The notes beneath the pieces are model-generated. The model was not told where the DNA came from. It saw nothing but the letters and a program-made list of their open reading frames with translations, and made no database searches. From Yoonia sp034652275 (GTDB lineage: Bacteria > Pseudomonadota > Alphaproteobacteria > Rhodobacterales > Rhodobacteraceae): DNA of 64,000 nucleotides. Positions 47,065-55,260 of this stretch are shown in pieces. The stretch's first letter is position 1. Each line of letters starts with the position of its first letter. Position numbers and translations under genes: made by a program. The stretch is from contig NZ_JAXIWG010000001.1 of NCBI RefSeq assembly GCF_034652275.1, positions 1,240,001-1,304,000 on the forward strand, read 5' to 3'.

Positions 47065-49223
47065 AGTTTGCTATCCTTGATGGGTGAGAAGGTCTTTCCA
47101 GGAGGCCGAGGTTTTTGGTCGGTCGTCGGCAATGTCGCGGCAGCGTCGACGGAACGCTTCTGAACCTTGAACACCGCAGTGCCGCCACTGCGGTCCGTGA
47201 CGTGAGCTGGCCGCGCGGTCGGACCGGTCACACCCGCCGGGCGCACTGAAACCTCTGCGAGCCGCTCTGCTCGCTTCATGAGATCGTTCATGTTCCGGTA
47301 GTTGGACGGGTCGCGCGTATCGGGCAAATACCCGGATTCCCGGGCCCGACGCGCCCGTACTTCTTTCAGGTGGGCGTCATGAAGTTCCTGCGCCTTTGGG
47401 TCGCGCCGAGACGCCTCCTCCATCAAGCTGATTGCCTCTTCCAAGGTCAGGTCGGAGAAGGCCGTCATAGACAGGTGAACCTCGATTACATCGTCGTGTC
47501 CCCGCGCCGTCACGTAGGCTTTCCGTAGATCATCCGGATCCAGGTGGATGTCTACATTGCATGAAGCACCGCCGGCGAACATCTGAAGCGCAGTCGAGTT
47601 AAAGGGTATATTGAAGGCCTTTACGCCTTCCGATGTCGTACTTGCGTTCGCTTTGACACCAAGATGCAGGCAACGGTCCCGTTGCGAGGGCGGCTCGATC
47701 GCACGGTAGGTTGTCACGACCTCCTGCAGCTTTTCCCAAGGCGTTGCCTTCGACATGCCGGTCCCCCGGTGGGGTTTATGCGAGTATTCGTCAACGAGGT
47801 ATCTGGTGATGGTTCCATAAATCTGGTCGTGAGTGAGCTCAGCAGAGCCCTTTGGATCATAATCCTTCAGCTCCCCCGGGGCGCTTCCTGTGTAGCCAGG
47901 CAGGAAATTCAGAACGTCCCACTGCATGGTCCCAAACAGAGTCTCAATGTGCGGCTTGTCTGCCGCGTGATAGGCGCGCCCCGGTATGACGGTCATCCCC
48001 AAACCGAGTTGTGAGGCGTATGTCGGTCCGTTCTTGGTAGCCCCGCCGTTATCGGCCTCAAACTTTCTGATCCGGACGGGAGGCGCCGGGTCCTTCTTGC
48101 ATTCGTAGCGCACCTTCTCATAAACCTTATCGCGCGTGGCCATCCGCAGGAGGGCAGCCGTGTGATCGCCATCGGCGGATGCAGCAATAATCCAGGCAAG
48201 CGGAAGTCGCGTCGCGACATCAATCATGACGTGGAGCCACAAGCGACGGATTTCTTGCTGCTCCAGTTCCTTGGGCACGGACTTGGGGTCAATGCGTTTC
48301 GCCCGGATTACGCCGTTGGTGTCCACGAAAATCGACAGGTAGACCTGATCGACCATTCCGTCCTCACCATAATCGATCGCACGGAGGTCGGTGGATCCAG
48401 CGCCCTTGCGGTTTCGGGCATGGATCCACCCATTGCGCCCGCCCTCCTTGACGAAGTCCGACAGCACCTTGATCCGTGTCCGGATAGTGGTGATCGATGG
48501 AAACTTGAAACCGGCTGCGATTTCGTGCGGCGGGACATGGAACTCAGCTTCGGCCAGTCTGAGGAACGGCGCCAACTTTGGTTTTCGTCTATCGTGCCAG
48601 ACAGTTATTACATGGTCGGTATAGATCTCCTCGAAAGCGCTCATCCGAAGCGACCGGTTTCCTTTCATATGATCACGGTCCATCAGAACGATGGGGTTGT
48701 CACCGAATTCATGAAAGGTGGCCTGATAATTGGCGAGGGTCTTCCCCTGGGGTACATTGAAGGTGAGTTTAACCCGTCCTCCTCGCGAGGGGCCAGAGAA
48801 GTCTCCTCCCTTGTGAATTTCCGCGGCCCTCCTCAGCAGAGTGCTCCGATACGCGCCACCTGTGTTGATTTTCCGATGGGTGATCTTCATGCCTTCCGCC
48901 TCCATAGCATCCATCGCGAGTACGATGGAGAGACGGAAGCGAATGGTATTTCGCTGTTCCTCGGACAACTGCTCAAGCAGCTCCCGGCCGCCAGTATAGC
49001 GAAGTAGCATGGCCCGCTTTTCCGCGTCCTTGGGCTTGATCACCTCACAGCTTCGCTCCTTGATCGCCCGATCGACGCGTTCAAACGTAAGCGACAGGCA
49101 ATCACCGGTTTCGACCCCCTCTACGGCATAGCCGCGTTCCTCCCGCGCCGTGACCAGCCAGTCGCACCCGTCGAGGACGAGGCGCGATCCAGTCGGAACA
49201 CTGTAGAGGGGGGCGGTATTCAT
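47061..49223 (-). CDS. TnsB/TniA-like DDE transposase
   Basis: 720-residue transposase of the Tn7/Tn5053 (Mu) type. N-terminal DNA-binding domains (about 50-270) include a helical HTH-like part around 80-130. The catalytic core shows Asp335 in LHVMIDVATR, Asp391 in FEADNGG and Glu427 in KPHIETLFG, with 35 residues between the last two, so the D-D-35-E triad is intact. A Mu-type beta-barrel and a basic C-terminal tail (about 640-720), probably the TnsC contact, follow. The start MNTAPLYSVP overlaps the TnsA-like stop (ATGA). Confidence 0.93.
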   Translation of the reverse strand: MNTAPLYSVPTGSRLVLDGCDWLVTAREERGYAVEGVETGDCLSLTFERVDRAIKERSCEVIKPKDAEKRAMLLRYTGGRELLEQLSEEQRNTIRFRLSIVLAMDAMEAEGMKITHRKINTGGAYRSTLLRRAAEIHKGGDFSGPSRGGRVKLTFNVPQGKTLANYQATFHEFGDNPIVLMDRDHMKGNRSLRMSAFEEIYTDHVITVWHDRRKPKLAPFLRLAEAEFHVPPHEIAAGFKFPSITTIRTRIKVLSDFVKEGGRNGWIHARNRKGAGSTDLRAIDYGEDGMVDQVYLSIFVDTNGVIRAKRIDPKSVPKELEQQEIRRLWLHVMIDVATRLPLAWIIAASADGDHTAALLRMATRDKVYEKVRYECKKDPAPPVRIRKFEADNGGATKNGPTYASQLGLGMTVIPGRAYHAADKPHIETLFGTMQWDVLNFLPGYTGSAPGELKDYDPKGSAELTHDQIYGTITRYLVDEYSHKPHRGTGMSKATPWEKLQEVVTTYRAIEPPSQRDRCLHLGVKANASTTSEGVKAFNIPFNSTALQMFAGGASCNVDIHLDPDDLRKAYVTARGHDDVIEVHLSMTAFSDLTLEEAISLMEEASRRDPKAQELHDAHLKEVRARRARESGYLPDTRDPSNYRNMNDLMKRAERLAEVSVRPAGVTGPTARPAHVTDRSGGTAVFKVQKRSVDAAATLPTTDQKPRPPGKTFSPIKDSKL

Positions 49224-49957
49224 TCTGGGAGCGTCACTCGTGAATGCATCCAGATGACCGAGTACCAGTCGACAGCGATGCCGCCGCGACCCATCATGCG
49301 CAGGGCAGCACCAAACGCCCTTGGAGACGGAAGGTTCGTGTGCTGGATCAGGTCTTTGAGAAACCAATAATTTTTTGTAAACGCTGCCTTCTCTATCGCT
49401 TCGTCAGCCTCGATGTCGGTGGTCTGACAGGCCTCGTAGACACGAAAGAGGTTGTCACGATACTGACGCGTGTACTGGTCTCCGTTCACGACCACAGCCT
49501 CGTCGGCGAAATCTTCCGGGATCGCGTCGAAAATGGCATCGATCTCATCCTGGGTTTTGCGCTTTTTCAGGCTTGACCCGTTCCGAACGAAGACCGCGCG
49601 GCGGAGCCCATCCTCGAAGGTGATACGCAAGTCGAAATGATGCGCACGCAGTTTCGTCCGGGTACCGCAACGATACATAACCGGGGGAAGCTGGACCTCA
49701 ATGCCGTAGACGGTGGGGTCCAGAAGCACGTCGAGTGTGGTGGCGTATTCGGCGAGGCTCTCGAAGTGGTATACCTCAGGGATGCAGCTCGTAGCCCGTA
49801 GTGCGAAAGTGGTGGAAACGCGGCGGGCGATCTGACTGCGGGTCAAGGGATTCCGGTGGCCGGAATAGGGCCGGACTCCGAAAATCTCCGGAATCTTCAG
49901 CGCAGGCTGCTTGCCCGTCGGACTGCGCCCGAATTCTTCTTCAATGAAAATCGACAT
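49220..49957 (-). CDS. TnsA-like endonuclease with altered catalytic motif
   Basis: 245 residues from an ATG with AGGAG six bases upstream. The order FESLAEYATTLDVLLDPTVYG (about 65-85), EVQLPPVMYRCG, then AHHFDLRITFEDGLRRAVFVRN (about 105-126) parallels the TnsA N-terminal nuclease domain, with Glu66 or Glu70 and Asp109 in the places of its acidic residues. The following Q/E-x-K is replaced by Phe123-Val-Arg125, so first-strand cleavage may be lost or changed. A helical C-terminal domain (about 170-240) would be the TnsC-binding part. Its place before the TnsB- and TnsC-like genes supports the call. Confidence 0.72.
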   Translation of the reverse strand: MSIFIEEEFGRSPTGKQPALKIPEIFGVRPYSGHRNPLTRSQIARRVSTTFALRATSCIPEVYHFESLAEYATTLDVLLDPTVYGIEVQLPPVMYRCGTRTKLRAHHFDLRITFEDGLRRAVFVRNGSSLKKRKTQDEIDAIFDAIPEDFADEAVVVNGDQYTRQYRDNLFRVYEACQTTDIEADEAIEKAAFTKNYWFLKDLIQHTNLPSPRAFGAALRMMGRGGIAVDWYSVIWMHSRVTLPE

Positions 49958-50017
49958 AACTTTCTCCTGTCCGGAAAGCTGTGCTTTCCAGAGTGTTTGT
50001 GTTTCGTTCAGGAGCCT

Positions 50018-50121
50018 TATGATCGCTCTTGCCTGGACCATTGATGGTCTCTACTCTGACAAGTGTATCGGGCCGATCAGGCTCCCACTTTATCGGGCGC
50101 GCCTATGGCGCGCCCTTTTTT
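50018..50121 (+). ncRNA. Candidate antisense RNA in the leader of the tnsABC-like operon
   Basis: On the plus strand a TATGAT -10 (50018-50023; weak -35) would start an RNA near 50030. It would pass through the dyad GACCAT-TG-ATGGTC (50036-50049) and end at GGGCGCGCC-TAT-GGCGCGCCC followed by T6 (50095-50121). The about 90-nt transcript would be antisense to the operon leader just upstream of the TnsA-like start. Prediction only. Confidence 0.3.
50095..50121 (+). terminator. Strong rho-independent terminator, plus strand
   Basis: Perfect 9-bp GC stem, three-base loop and six T's. No plus-strand gene lies upstream, which is why a small antisense transcript is proposed. On the minus strand the same hairpin lies in the mRNA leader without a T-run. 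Confidence 0.75.
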
Positions 50122-50210
50122 CAGGTCTGTCTGTTTCGCGTGGCATCCCTTCTGTCGCCGATCTTCAAATTATTCGTCACCGCGTCACTCATGACCAGCA
50201 ACTCGACGGA

Positions 50211-50273
50211 ACTATCCGCTCGAACGAAAAAGAGTCAACATATTGTTTTTGTTGAAAAAATATCATTTTTGTT
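50211..50273 (-). promoter_or_regulatory. Putative promoter of the tnsABC-like operon with 20-bp-spaced repeats
   Basis: Minus strand: TTGACT (50233-50238), 16 bases, GATAGT (50211-50216). Directly upstream, ATATTGTTTTTGTT (50240-50253) and ATATCATTTTTGTT (50260-50273) are direct repeats exactly 20 bp apart with two differences. TCAACA/TGTTGA (50235/50250) form a dyad over the -35. These could be transposase or repressor sites. Confidence 0.4.
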
Positions 50274-50953
50274 TTTTCGCATCCTCCTCGAATTGGGAAC
50301 AACACAGACTTTTCGTAAACACCACCGATCCAACAAATCTATGCCGGAAACCGGCTTCGGGGAACGGCTGCACGGCTGATAGTCGTGGACAACCTGTATC
50401 GTTAAGTCATCAAGCGTTCATCAGGTGGCCTTGAATGAATGAAAGGCTTATGTGGATTCCACGGATCAACCTTGTAAACGGGTGTATGGACGCAGGATCG
50501 ACGTGCCGGTGGCATCGGAAGTTTCCTGAAGCTGATGTTCCTGCCGTCCAGCGCGTGCAAACGAAGATTTCATGGTGACGCAGGACAAACATCCGGATGA
50601 TGCCCATAACGTTAACGTCCATGACACTGGGAAGGAATCAAGTCATTCGTGGTGAATGATACAATTTGCAGGGCCTGGATTTTCGGTGAAGGATTCTAAA
50701 ATGCGAAAACCTCACGGATAAATCTTCGGCACCTTCATCACGAGATGCATCGAACCATGTGCGAGACGCACGACTACCTTGACTGCTATGCCTTCAATAG
50801 CCGCAACCAACCCAAGGCGGACCCATGTCTGGCAACTTGCCGCGCCCGATGTCTCCTACACATCGGGCGGAGTGCAGACCCTCGAGGCATCGCATCAGGT
50901 TGCTGCGATAAGCACAAAGTGGACATTATTAAGTGCTGATGGTTGCACGAACT
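50274..50953. other. Intergenic stretch without a supported gene
   Basis: Short open frames exist on both strands but none has a convincing ribosome site or family pattern. The only clear structure is the hairpin at 50843-50869. Terminal TGT/ACA ends for the transposition genes could lie here, but I could not identify a pair. Confidence 0.5.
50843..50869. other. Perfect hairpin with CTCCT loop
   Basis: CGCCCGATGT (50843-50852) pairs fully with ACATCGGGCG (50860-50869) around the loop CTCCTAC. On the plus strand the loop is an anti-Shine-Dalgarno sequence, and on the minus strand it shows AGGAG. It may be part of a small RNA; there is no T-run. Confidence 0.4.
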
Positions 50954-51961
50954 TTAACGTTCAAAATATCGTCGCCAAACCGAAGAAATAAAGCCAATAA
51001 CACTGCGCCCTTCAGATGAAGTTTCATGCTCATCTACTCCACGAGCGCTTACGTATTTTCCTAACGGTTCCTTCGGTAAAGCGTTCTCACCCCGCTCAGC
51101 GACTGTTCCATCTGAATGACGCGACACTACTCGCCATGACATAGCAAGTGTCCCACCGTCAGTAAGCGTTCCGTCTATAGACATTCTCATAAACTCAGCA
51201 GCAACGGTTTGATTGCGCAATGAATAGACTTCCATTGCGCATTCAGCGTAACGCTTCGCTACAGGCTTCAAAATCAACAAATGATCCAAGCCAAGCATTC
51301 CCTCCCACTCCACTTGTTGTGCTTGCACATTTAATTCATTTGCACGCGCACGCAAAACTTTAAGGACATTATCGAAGTCCTCAATAAACCCAGTGATATC
51401 AGAGGCGCACACTGCTTCCTCATGGGTTATGTTGGGTTTAATAATTTCGGGAGTTGGATTATAGAAAACCGACTTTTTATACCCATGATCAGACGCCTGA
51501 AGTATTTGAAAGTAAAACTCAAAAATCGGCTTCCTGAGGTCATCTTTCCATGCCAAATATGCGACGTGTTGATCTTGCTTCTCCAGGTTACGCTTTAGCA
51601 TTGCCCTTAGATTGTTCATGAGCGTGCTTAAATAGTCTTGCCGAGACTCTTGAAGTTCCCGAAGGTGTCGAATGGCTTCGATCTTTGTCGCAGCCTGCAA
51701 AGCTTCACTCTGAATAATATTAGCTCTTTTTGTTTCTTCAATATCTTTTCGCTGAGCAGATAGTTCCCGCTGTTGGGTTACTGCTGAAAGCACAAGCCAG
51801 ATTACAGCAATGGCAGATACTACCCCTGCAACAAGATCTCCAAATTCGTTAAGCTTCAGGTTTTCTGTTTCAAAAATGTCAAAATATACTACAGCGATAA
51901 TTGAAAAAAAAACGAGTGCGGATAGAAAAATTGCAAGGCGTATCATGAAATTCTCACGCAT
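50954..51961 (-). CDS. Two-TM coiled-coil membrane protein, function unknown
   Basis: 335 residues. TM1 (MIRLAIFLSALVFFSIIAVVYFDIF, about 6-30) and TM2 (FGDLVAGVVSAIAVIWLVLSAV, about 40-61) are joined by a short loop. A long coiled coil follows (QQRELSAQRKDIEETKRANII, about 64-110), and then a cytoplasmic helical domain. The NEFGD-x-VAG-x-TM-QQRELxxQ arrangement is common in accessory-island proteins, some annotated as phage abortive-infection candidates, but no catalytic motif is seen. AT-rich codon use suggests transfer. MRENF or the internal Met6 may be the start. Confidence 0.68.
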   Translation of the reverse strand: MRENFMIRLAIFLSALVFFSIIAVVYFDIFETENLKLNEFGDLVAGVVSAIAVIWLVLSAVTQQRELSAQRKDIEETKRANIIQSEALQAATKIEAIRHLRELQESRQDYLSTLMNNLRAMLKRNLEKQDQHVAYLAWKDDLRKPIFEFYFQILQASDHGYKKSVFYNPTPEIIKPNITHEEAVCASDITGFIEDFDNVLKVLRARANELNVQAQQVEWEGMLGLDHLLILKPVAKRYAECAMEVYSLRNQTVAAEFMRMSIDGTLTDGGTLAMSWRVVSRHSDGTVAERGENALPKEPLGKYVSARGVDEHETSSEGRSVIGFISSVWRRYFER

Positions 51962-52678
51962 TCTTAATGATGTCAGTTGTAGCGACGACTACTGGGAGTA
52001 GACGAGCTTGACTGCATGTAATGAAAATCCAATGCGTGTAAAGCAAATCATCGCTTGGCGCTGAGATCTGAGTTGGTCAGCAATTTTTGACTGCACCGCG
52101 AACGGCTGTTTCGAAGACACCGCACCGTAGCGGCCGGATCATAGCTGACAGACAGCAGATGGCCGGTTGCGACTTGAAGGGTGAGTACTGTTCGAAGTTG
52201 CAAACAGGCCCGCACCGTCGACTGCTTATCCGAGCAGCGGATTGGGGTCCCTTGCTTGACTGTTGTCGAAATAAAATGCAATTGCCCCGGTGCGAAAAAT
52301 TCGCTCGAAATCAGGTAACCCCTGAAATCCATACAGGAATTCCGCAATTACGCCCTTGCGAAAAACAGAAAATAAAACTGTTTGTTTTCAGATGTTTAGG
52401 GATTTACACGCATACCATCGATAGCTACATTTTGAGCAACAATCCGAACAATACTGCAACGACACGCCGTAACCATACATGCACAACAATCCACGCGTGA
52501 TCCCTTTCCCAGACACTGCGATCGCTGCAGCCGTCATAGCGATTCCAGAACACCGAAGACGCCAGCTTTCGCCGCGGTGCTGATAAGGTGATCTGCATCC
52601 TCATCCCAGTAGGCCAACAGATCATGGGATCAGTGGCTTGAACCATGATTTCCAAACAAGAGGCAGAAGGAGCACGAC
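51962..52678. other. Intergenic stretch with a possible gene remnant
   Basis: No intact gene is supported. On the minus strand, 52534-52629 reads SHDLLAYWDEDADHLISTAA followed by KAGVFGVLESL and a stop. The AY-DED-x10-AGVFG-x-L pattern resembles the end of a response-regulator receiver domain with its start missing. It has no start codon of its own and is probably a remnant or chance similarity. The rest (51962-52533) shows nothing I can interpret. Confidence 0.35.
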
Positions 52679-53089
52679 ATGAGGGATCGGGAAAACTCTA
52701 TCGACGCTGAAGCGATGGATATCATGAAACGCTATCCTGACATCTTCAGGACAGTCAGTGCGCCCATGCGCGACGGTTTCTTGTGCGGCCCGGGCTGGTA
52801 TCCACTCCTTGATCGGCTGTTCAGCGATATCGACACCATCCGTCGCGGAGACGCCCTGACTGGCATCAGAGTTTCACAGGTCAAGCAGAAGCTCGGTGAG
52901 CTTCGGGTGTATGTGCAGGGCGGAAATGACCTGGTCACCGATCGGATCCGGCAGGCAGAAGCAGAGGCTGCTGCGTCATGCGAAGGCTGCGGTGGGCCAT
53001 CACCCGGGATCCGGAGTATTGGCGGGTACGTCACAAACGCCTGTGATCTCTGCCTCGACAAGAGAAAGAGGGATTTGTTGGCACGGTAG
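52679..53089 (+). CDS. Small zinc-ribbon protein, function unknown
   Basis: 136 residues from an ATG with AGGAG six bases upstream. An N-terminal helical part (MKRYPDIFRTVSAPMRDGF), CGPGWYPLLDRLFSDID, a VSQVKQKLGELRVYVQGG strand pair, and a C-terminal zinc ribbon CEGCGG ... CDLC (two C-x2-C about 22 residues apart) make a recognisable family of small hypothetical proteins. I recall it from chromosomes, phages and plasmids, with no assigned role. It stands alone on the plus strand in the island. Confidence 0.75.
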   Translation: MRDRENSIDAEAMDIMKRYPDIFRTVSAPMRDGFLCGPGWYPLLDRLFSDIDTIRRGDALTGIRVSQVKQKLGELRVYVQGGNDLVTDRIRQAEAEAAASCEGCGGPSPGIRSIGGYVTNACDLCLDKRKRDLLAR

Positions 53090-53464
53090 TATGCGATTTG
53101 GTGATCACTATCCAATACGCGGGGAGTGATCGTCCAGCCGCTATCGTCGAAACCGACATTTCCTTCAAAGATTGTCGCGATAGGGTATGCACCGACCTTT
53201 TTAGCTTGGCGGCGTCCCATATATGCCGCGGTGCAGCTTCCCTGAATTGGTCACTCGTGGATCGCCCAGCATTTTTTGCTACCGACTTTCAATGAGGCGG
53301 GACCTTTCTGCCGTTTGCTGCATCTACGAAAAAACCGTTCGCTATCGCAGTATCATATACACCGAGGGTGGAATAACGACTGTTACCTTGCGGCTTTGCT
53401 TTTGCAGCATCCCACGAAAGCTATACTGTGGTGCTACAAAAAACCTTCCAATGTGGTCTACAAG
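53090..53464. other. Gene-free stretch at the right edge of the island
   Basis: No gene, hairpin with T-run or repeat that I can support. The composition changes back to high GC at the SDR gene that begins (as its 3' end) at 53465. Confidence 0.5.
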
Positions 53465-54223
53465 TCACCGGCCCATCCAGCCACCGTCCACGGTCAGGAT
53501 CGTTCCTGAGACATAGTCTGAAGCTGCGCTTGCCAAGAAGATAATTGGCCCCCCGAAATCATCGGGCTGCCCCCATCTTCCAGCGGGAATGCGATCGAGG
53601 ATTGCCGAGGCGCGGTTTGGATCGTTTCGCAAGGTTTCGGTGTTGTCGGTCGCGATATAGCCGGGTGCGATGGCGTTGACCTGAATCCCCTTTGCAGCCC
53701 ATTCATTCGCGAAGGCCATAGTCAGTTGGCCGATTCCGCCTTTGGACGCCGCATAGCCCGGAACATTCACGCCTCCCTGAAACGTCAGCAGCGAAGCGGT
53801 AAAGATGATCTTACCCTTTTGCTGCCGCGCGATCATCCCGCGTCCGACGCGTTGCGTCAGGAGGAACTGTGCGGACAGATTGGTCTCGATCACCTCGTCC
53901 CACCAGTCTTCAGGGTGGTCGGCGGCGGGCGTGCGTTTAATCGTACCGGCGTTGTTGACCAAGATGTCGATGGGGGCCTTTTCCATCTCTGCCGCGAAGA
54001 TCTTGAGTGCCGGGCGGTCGGAAAAATCGACTGCGTGGCCTTTGAAGGTCCGCCCCAAGGCATGGATTTGTGCGCCGATATCGCCGCCGTCAGGCGTCAT
54101 CTGGGCAGAAACGCCAATGATGTCGGCTCCGGCCTCTGCCAGAGCAAGCGCCATCCCCGCGCCGATCCCGCGTCGGGCACCAGTCACAAGGGCAGTCTTG
54201 CCAGAAAGATCAAAGCGGTTCAT
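53465..54223 (-). CDS. SDR-family dehydrogenase, KduD-like
   Basis: 252-residue classical short-chain dehydrogenase. NAD(P) motif TGARRGIGAGMALALAE (about 15-31), NNAG (about 90-93), catalytic Ser of FTASLLTFQGG and the YAASKGG pair (Tyr-x3-Lys, about 155-159). It resembles 2-dehydro-3-deoxy-D-gluconate 5-dehydrogenase or other sugar-acid SDRs (IQVNAIAPGYIATDNTETLR). Its ATG overlaps the stop of the alcohol dehydrogenase gene; it is last in the catabolic operon. Substrate inferred only from context. Confidence 0.85.
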   Translation of the reverse strand: MNRFDLSGKTALVTGARRGIGAGMALALAEAGADIIGVSAQMTPDGGDIGAQIHALGRTFKGHAVDFSDRPALKIFAAEMEKAPIDILVNNAGTIKRTPAADHPEDWWDEVIETNLSAQFLLTQRVGRGMIARQQKGKIIFTASLLTFQGGVNVPGYAASKGGIGQLTMAFANEWAAKGIQVNAIAPGYIATDNTETLRNDPNRASAILDRIPAGRWGQPDDFGGPIIFLASAASDYVSGTILTVDGGWMGR

Positions 54224-55248
54224 GTGTTGCCTCCAATTTCGATGAGTGATTTCATCGCGCTTTGGTTGCCGTCAAGCGCATCAAAGGCCGCTTGCACCTC
54301 GGACAGGGGATGACGGTCGGTGATCAGTTTCACGACGGGCAGACCTTCGGCGATCATGCTGATGGCTCGGTCATAATCCTCGGGTTCGTAGACGCGTGCG
54401 CCCAGCATCTCGATCTCGCGCCAGAAAAAGCGAAACAGGTCCACCTGCTGCTTTTGCGCATGGATGGCGACCATCACAATGCGCCCGCGCGCCCGTACGA
54501 CTTCCGTCATCAGATCAACGCCGGGCTGGGTTCCTGACACCTCAAACACCACATCCGCCCCTGCACCGCCGGTGCGCGCCATCACGGCCTCGGTCACGTT
54601 CTGCGTCTTGGGATTGACGACCTCGAACCCCATCGCCGTGGCCATCGCAAGGCGGTTTTCGTTTATTTCGGACAGGATCACATGCGCCCCTTGCGCATGT
54701 GCAACCATCGCAATCAGCATCCCGATGGGTCCGCCGCCGATCACCAGCGCGGTTTCCCCTGCCTGAAGTCTTGCGCGACGCACGTCGTGGACTGCAACGG
54801 CCAAAGGTTCGACCAAGGCGGCACTGTCCAGCCCCACATCCTGCGGCAGCTGGTGAAGTGTGAACGCCGGCACGATCCAGCGGCCCTGCATCGCACCGTC
54901 GGTATCGAGGCCTAGGAATTTCAGGTTGTAGCAGATGTGCGACAATCCGGCTGCGCAAGCCGGGCATGCCCCGCAAGGATGCAGCGGACGTACCACGACA
55001 CGGTCTCCTGCGGCAAAGTTGGCTACATCGGGGCCAACGTTGCTGACAAGCCCGGACATCTCGTGTCCAATGATCCGGTTCAGCCCGACGCGGGCGTCCA
55101 TATTGCCGTGGAAAACATGAAGATCAGTCCCGCAGATCCCAACGTAGGCGACATCGACGGCGACCTCTCCGGGACCGGGTTCGCGGACGGGGACCGCTTC
55201 GACAGCAAACGCTTTGCCGCCGCGATAGAATGCAGCAAGATGAGTCAT
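54220..55248 (-). CDS. Zinc-dependent alcohol/polyol dehydrogenase (MDR family)
   Basis: 342 residues with catalytic-zinc motif GICGTDLHVFHG (Cys near 38) and GHEMSGLV (near 63), and a structural zinc loop C-x2-C-x2-C-x7-C in HPCGACPACAAGLSHIC (about 90-106). The Rossmann motif is GGGPIGMLIA (near 170). It resembles sorbitol, threonine and L-galactonate-type dehydrogenases. Overlap with the SDR gene and closeness to the dehydratase gene suggest that it oxidises the imported sugar or a derived acid. The exact substrate is unknown. Confidence 0.88.
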   Translation of the reverse strand: MTHLAAFYRGGKAFAVEAVPVREPGPGEVAVDVAYVGICGTDLHVFHGNMDARVGLNRIIGHEMSGLVSNVGPDVANFAAGDRVVVRPLHPCGACPACAAGLSHICYNLKFLGLDTDGAMQGRWIVPAFTLHQLPQDVGLDSAALVEPLAVAVHDVRRARLQAGETALVIGGGPIGMLIAMVAHAQGAHVILSEINENRLAMATAMGFEVVNPKTQNVTEAVMARTGGAGADVVFEVSGTQPGVDLMTEVVRARGRIVMVAIHAQKQQVDLFRFFWREIEMLGARVYEPEDYDRAISMIAEGLPVVKLITDRHPLSEVQAAFDALDGNQSAMKSLIEIGGNT

Positions 55249-55260
55249 GATTTCAGCCTT

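Noticed and set aside
52048..52347. 99-codon minus-strand frame in the island gap
   Set aside because: No ribosome site, Ser/Arg/Cys-rich random composition, no family pattern.
44256..53464. Terminal inverted repeats and target duplication of a Tn7-like element
   Set aside because: I looked for paired TGT/ACA ends with matching inner repeats and found no convincing pair, so no mobile_element boundaries are reported.
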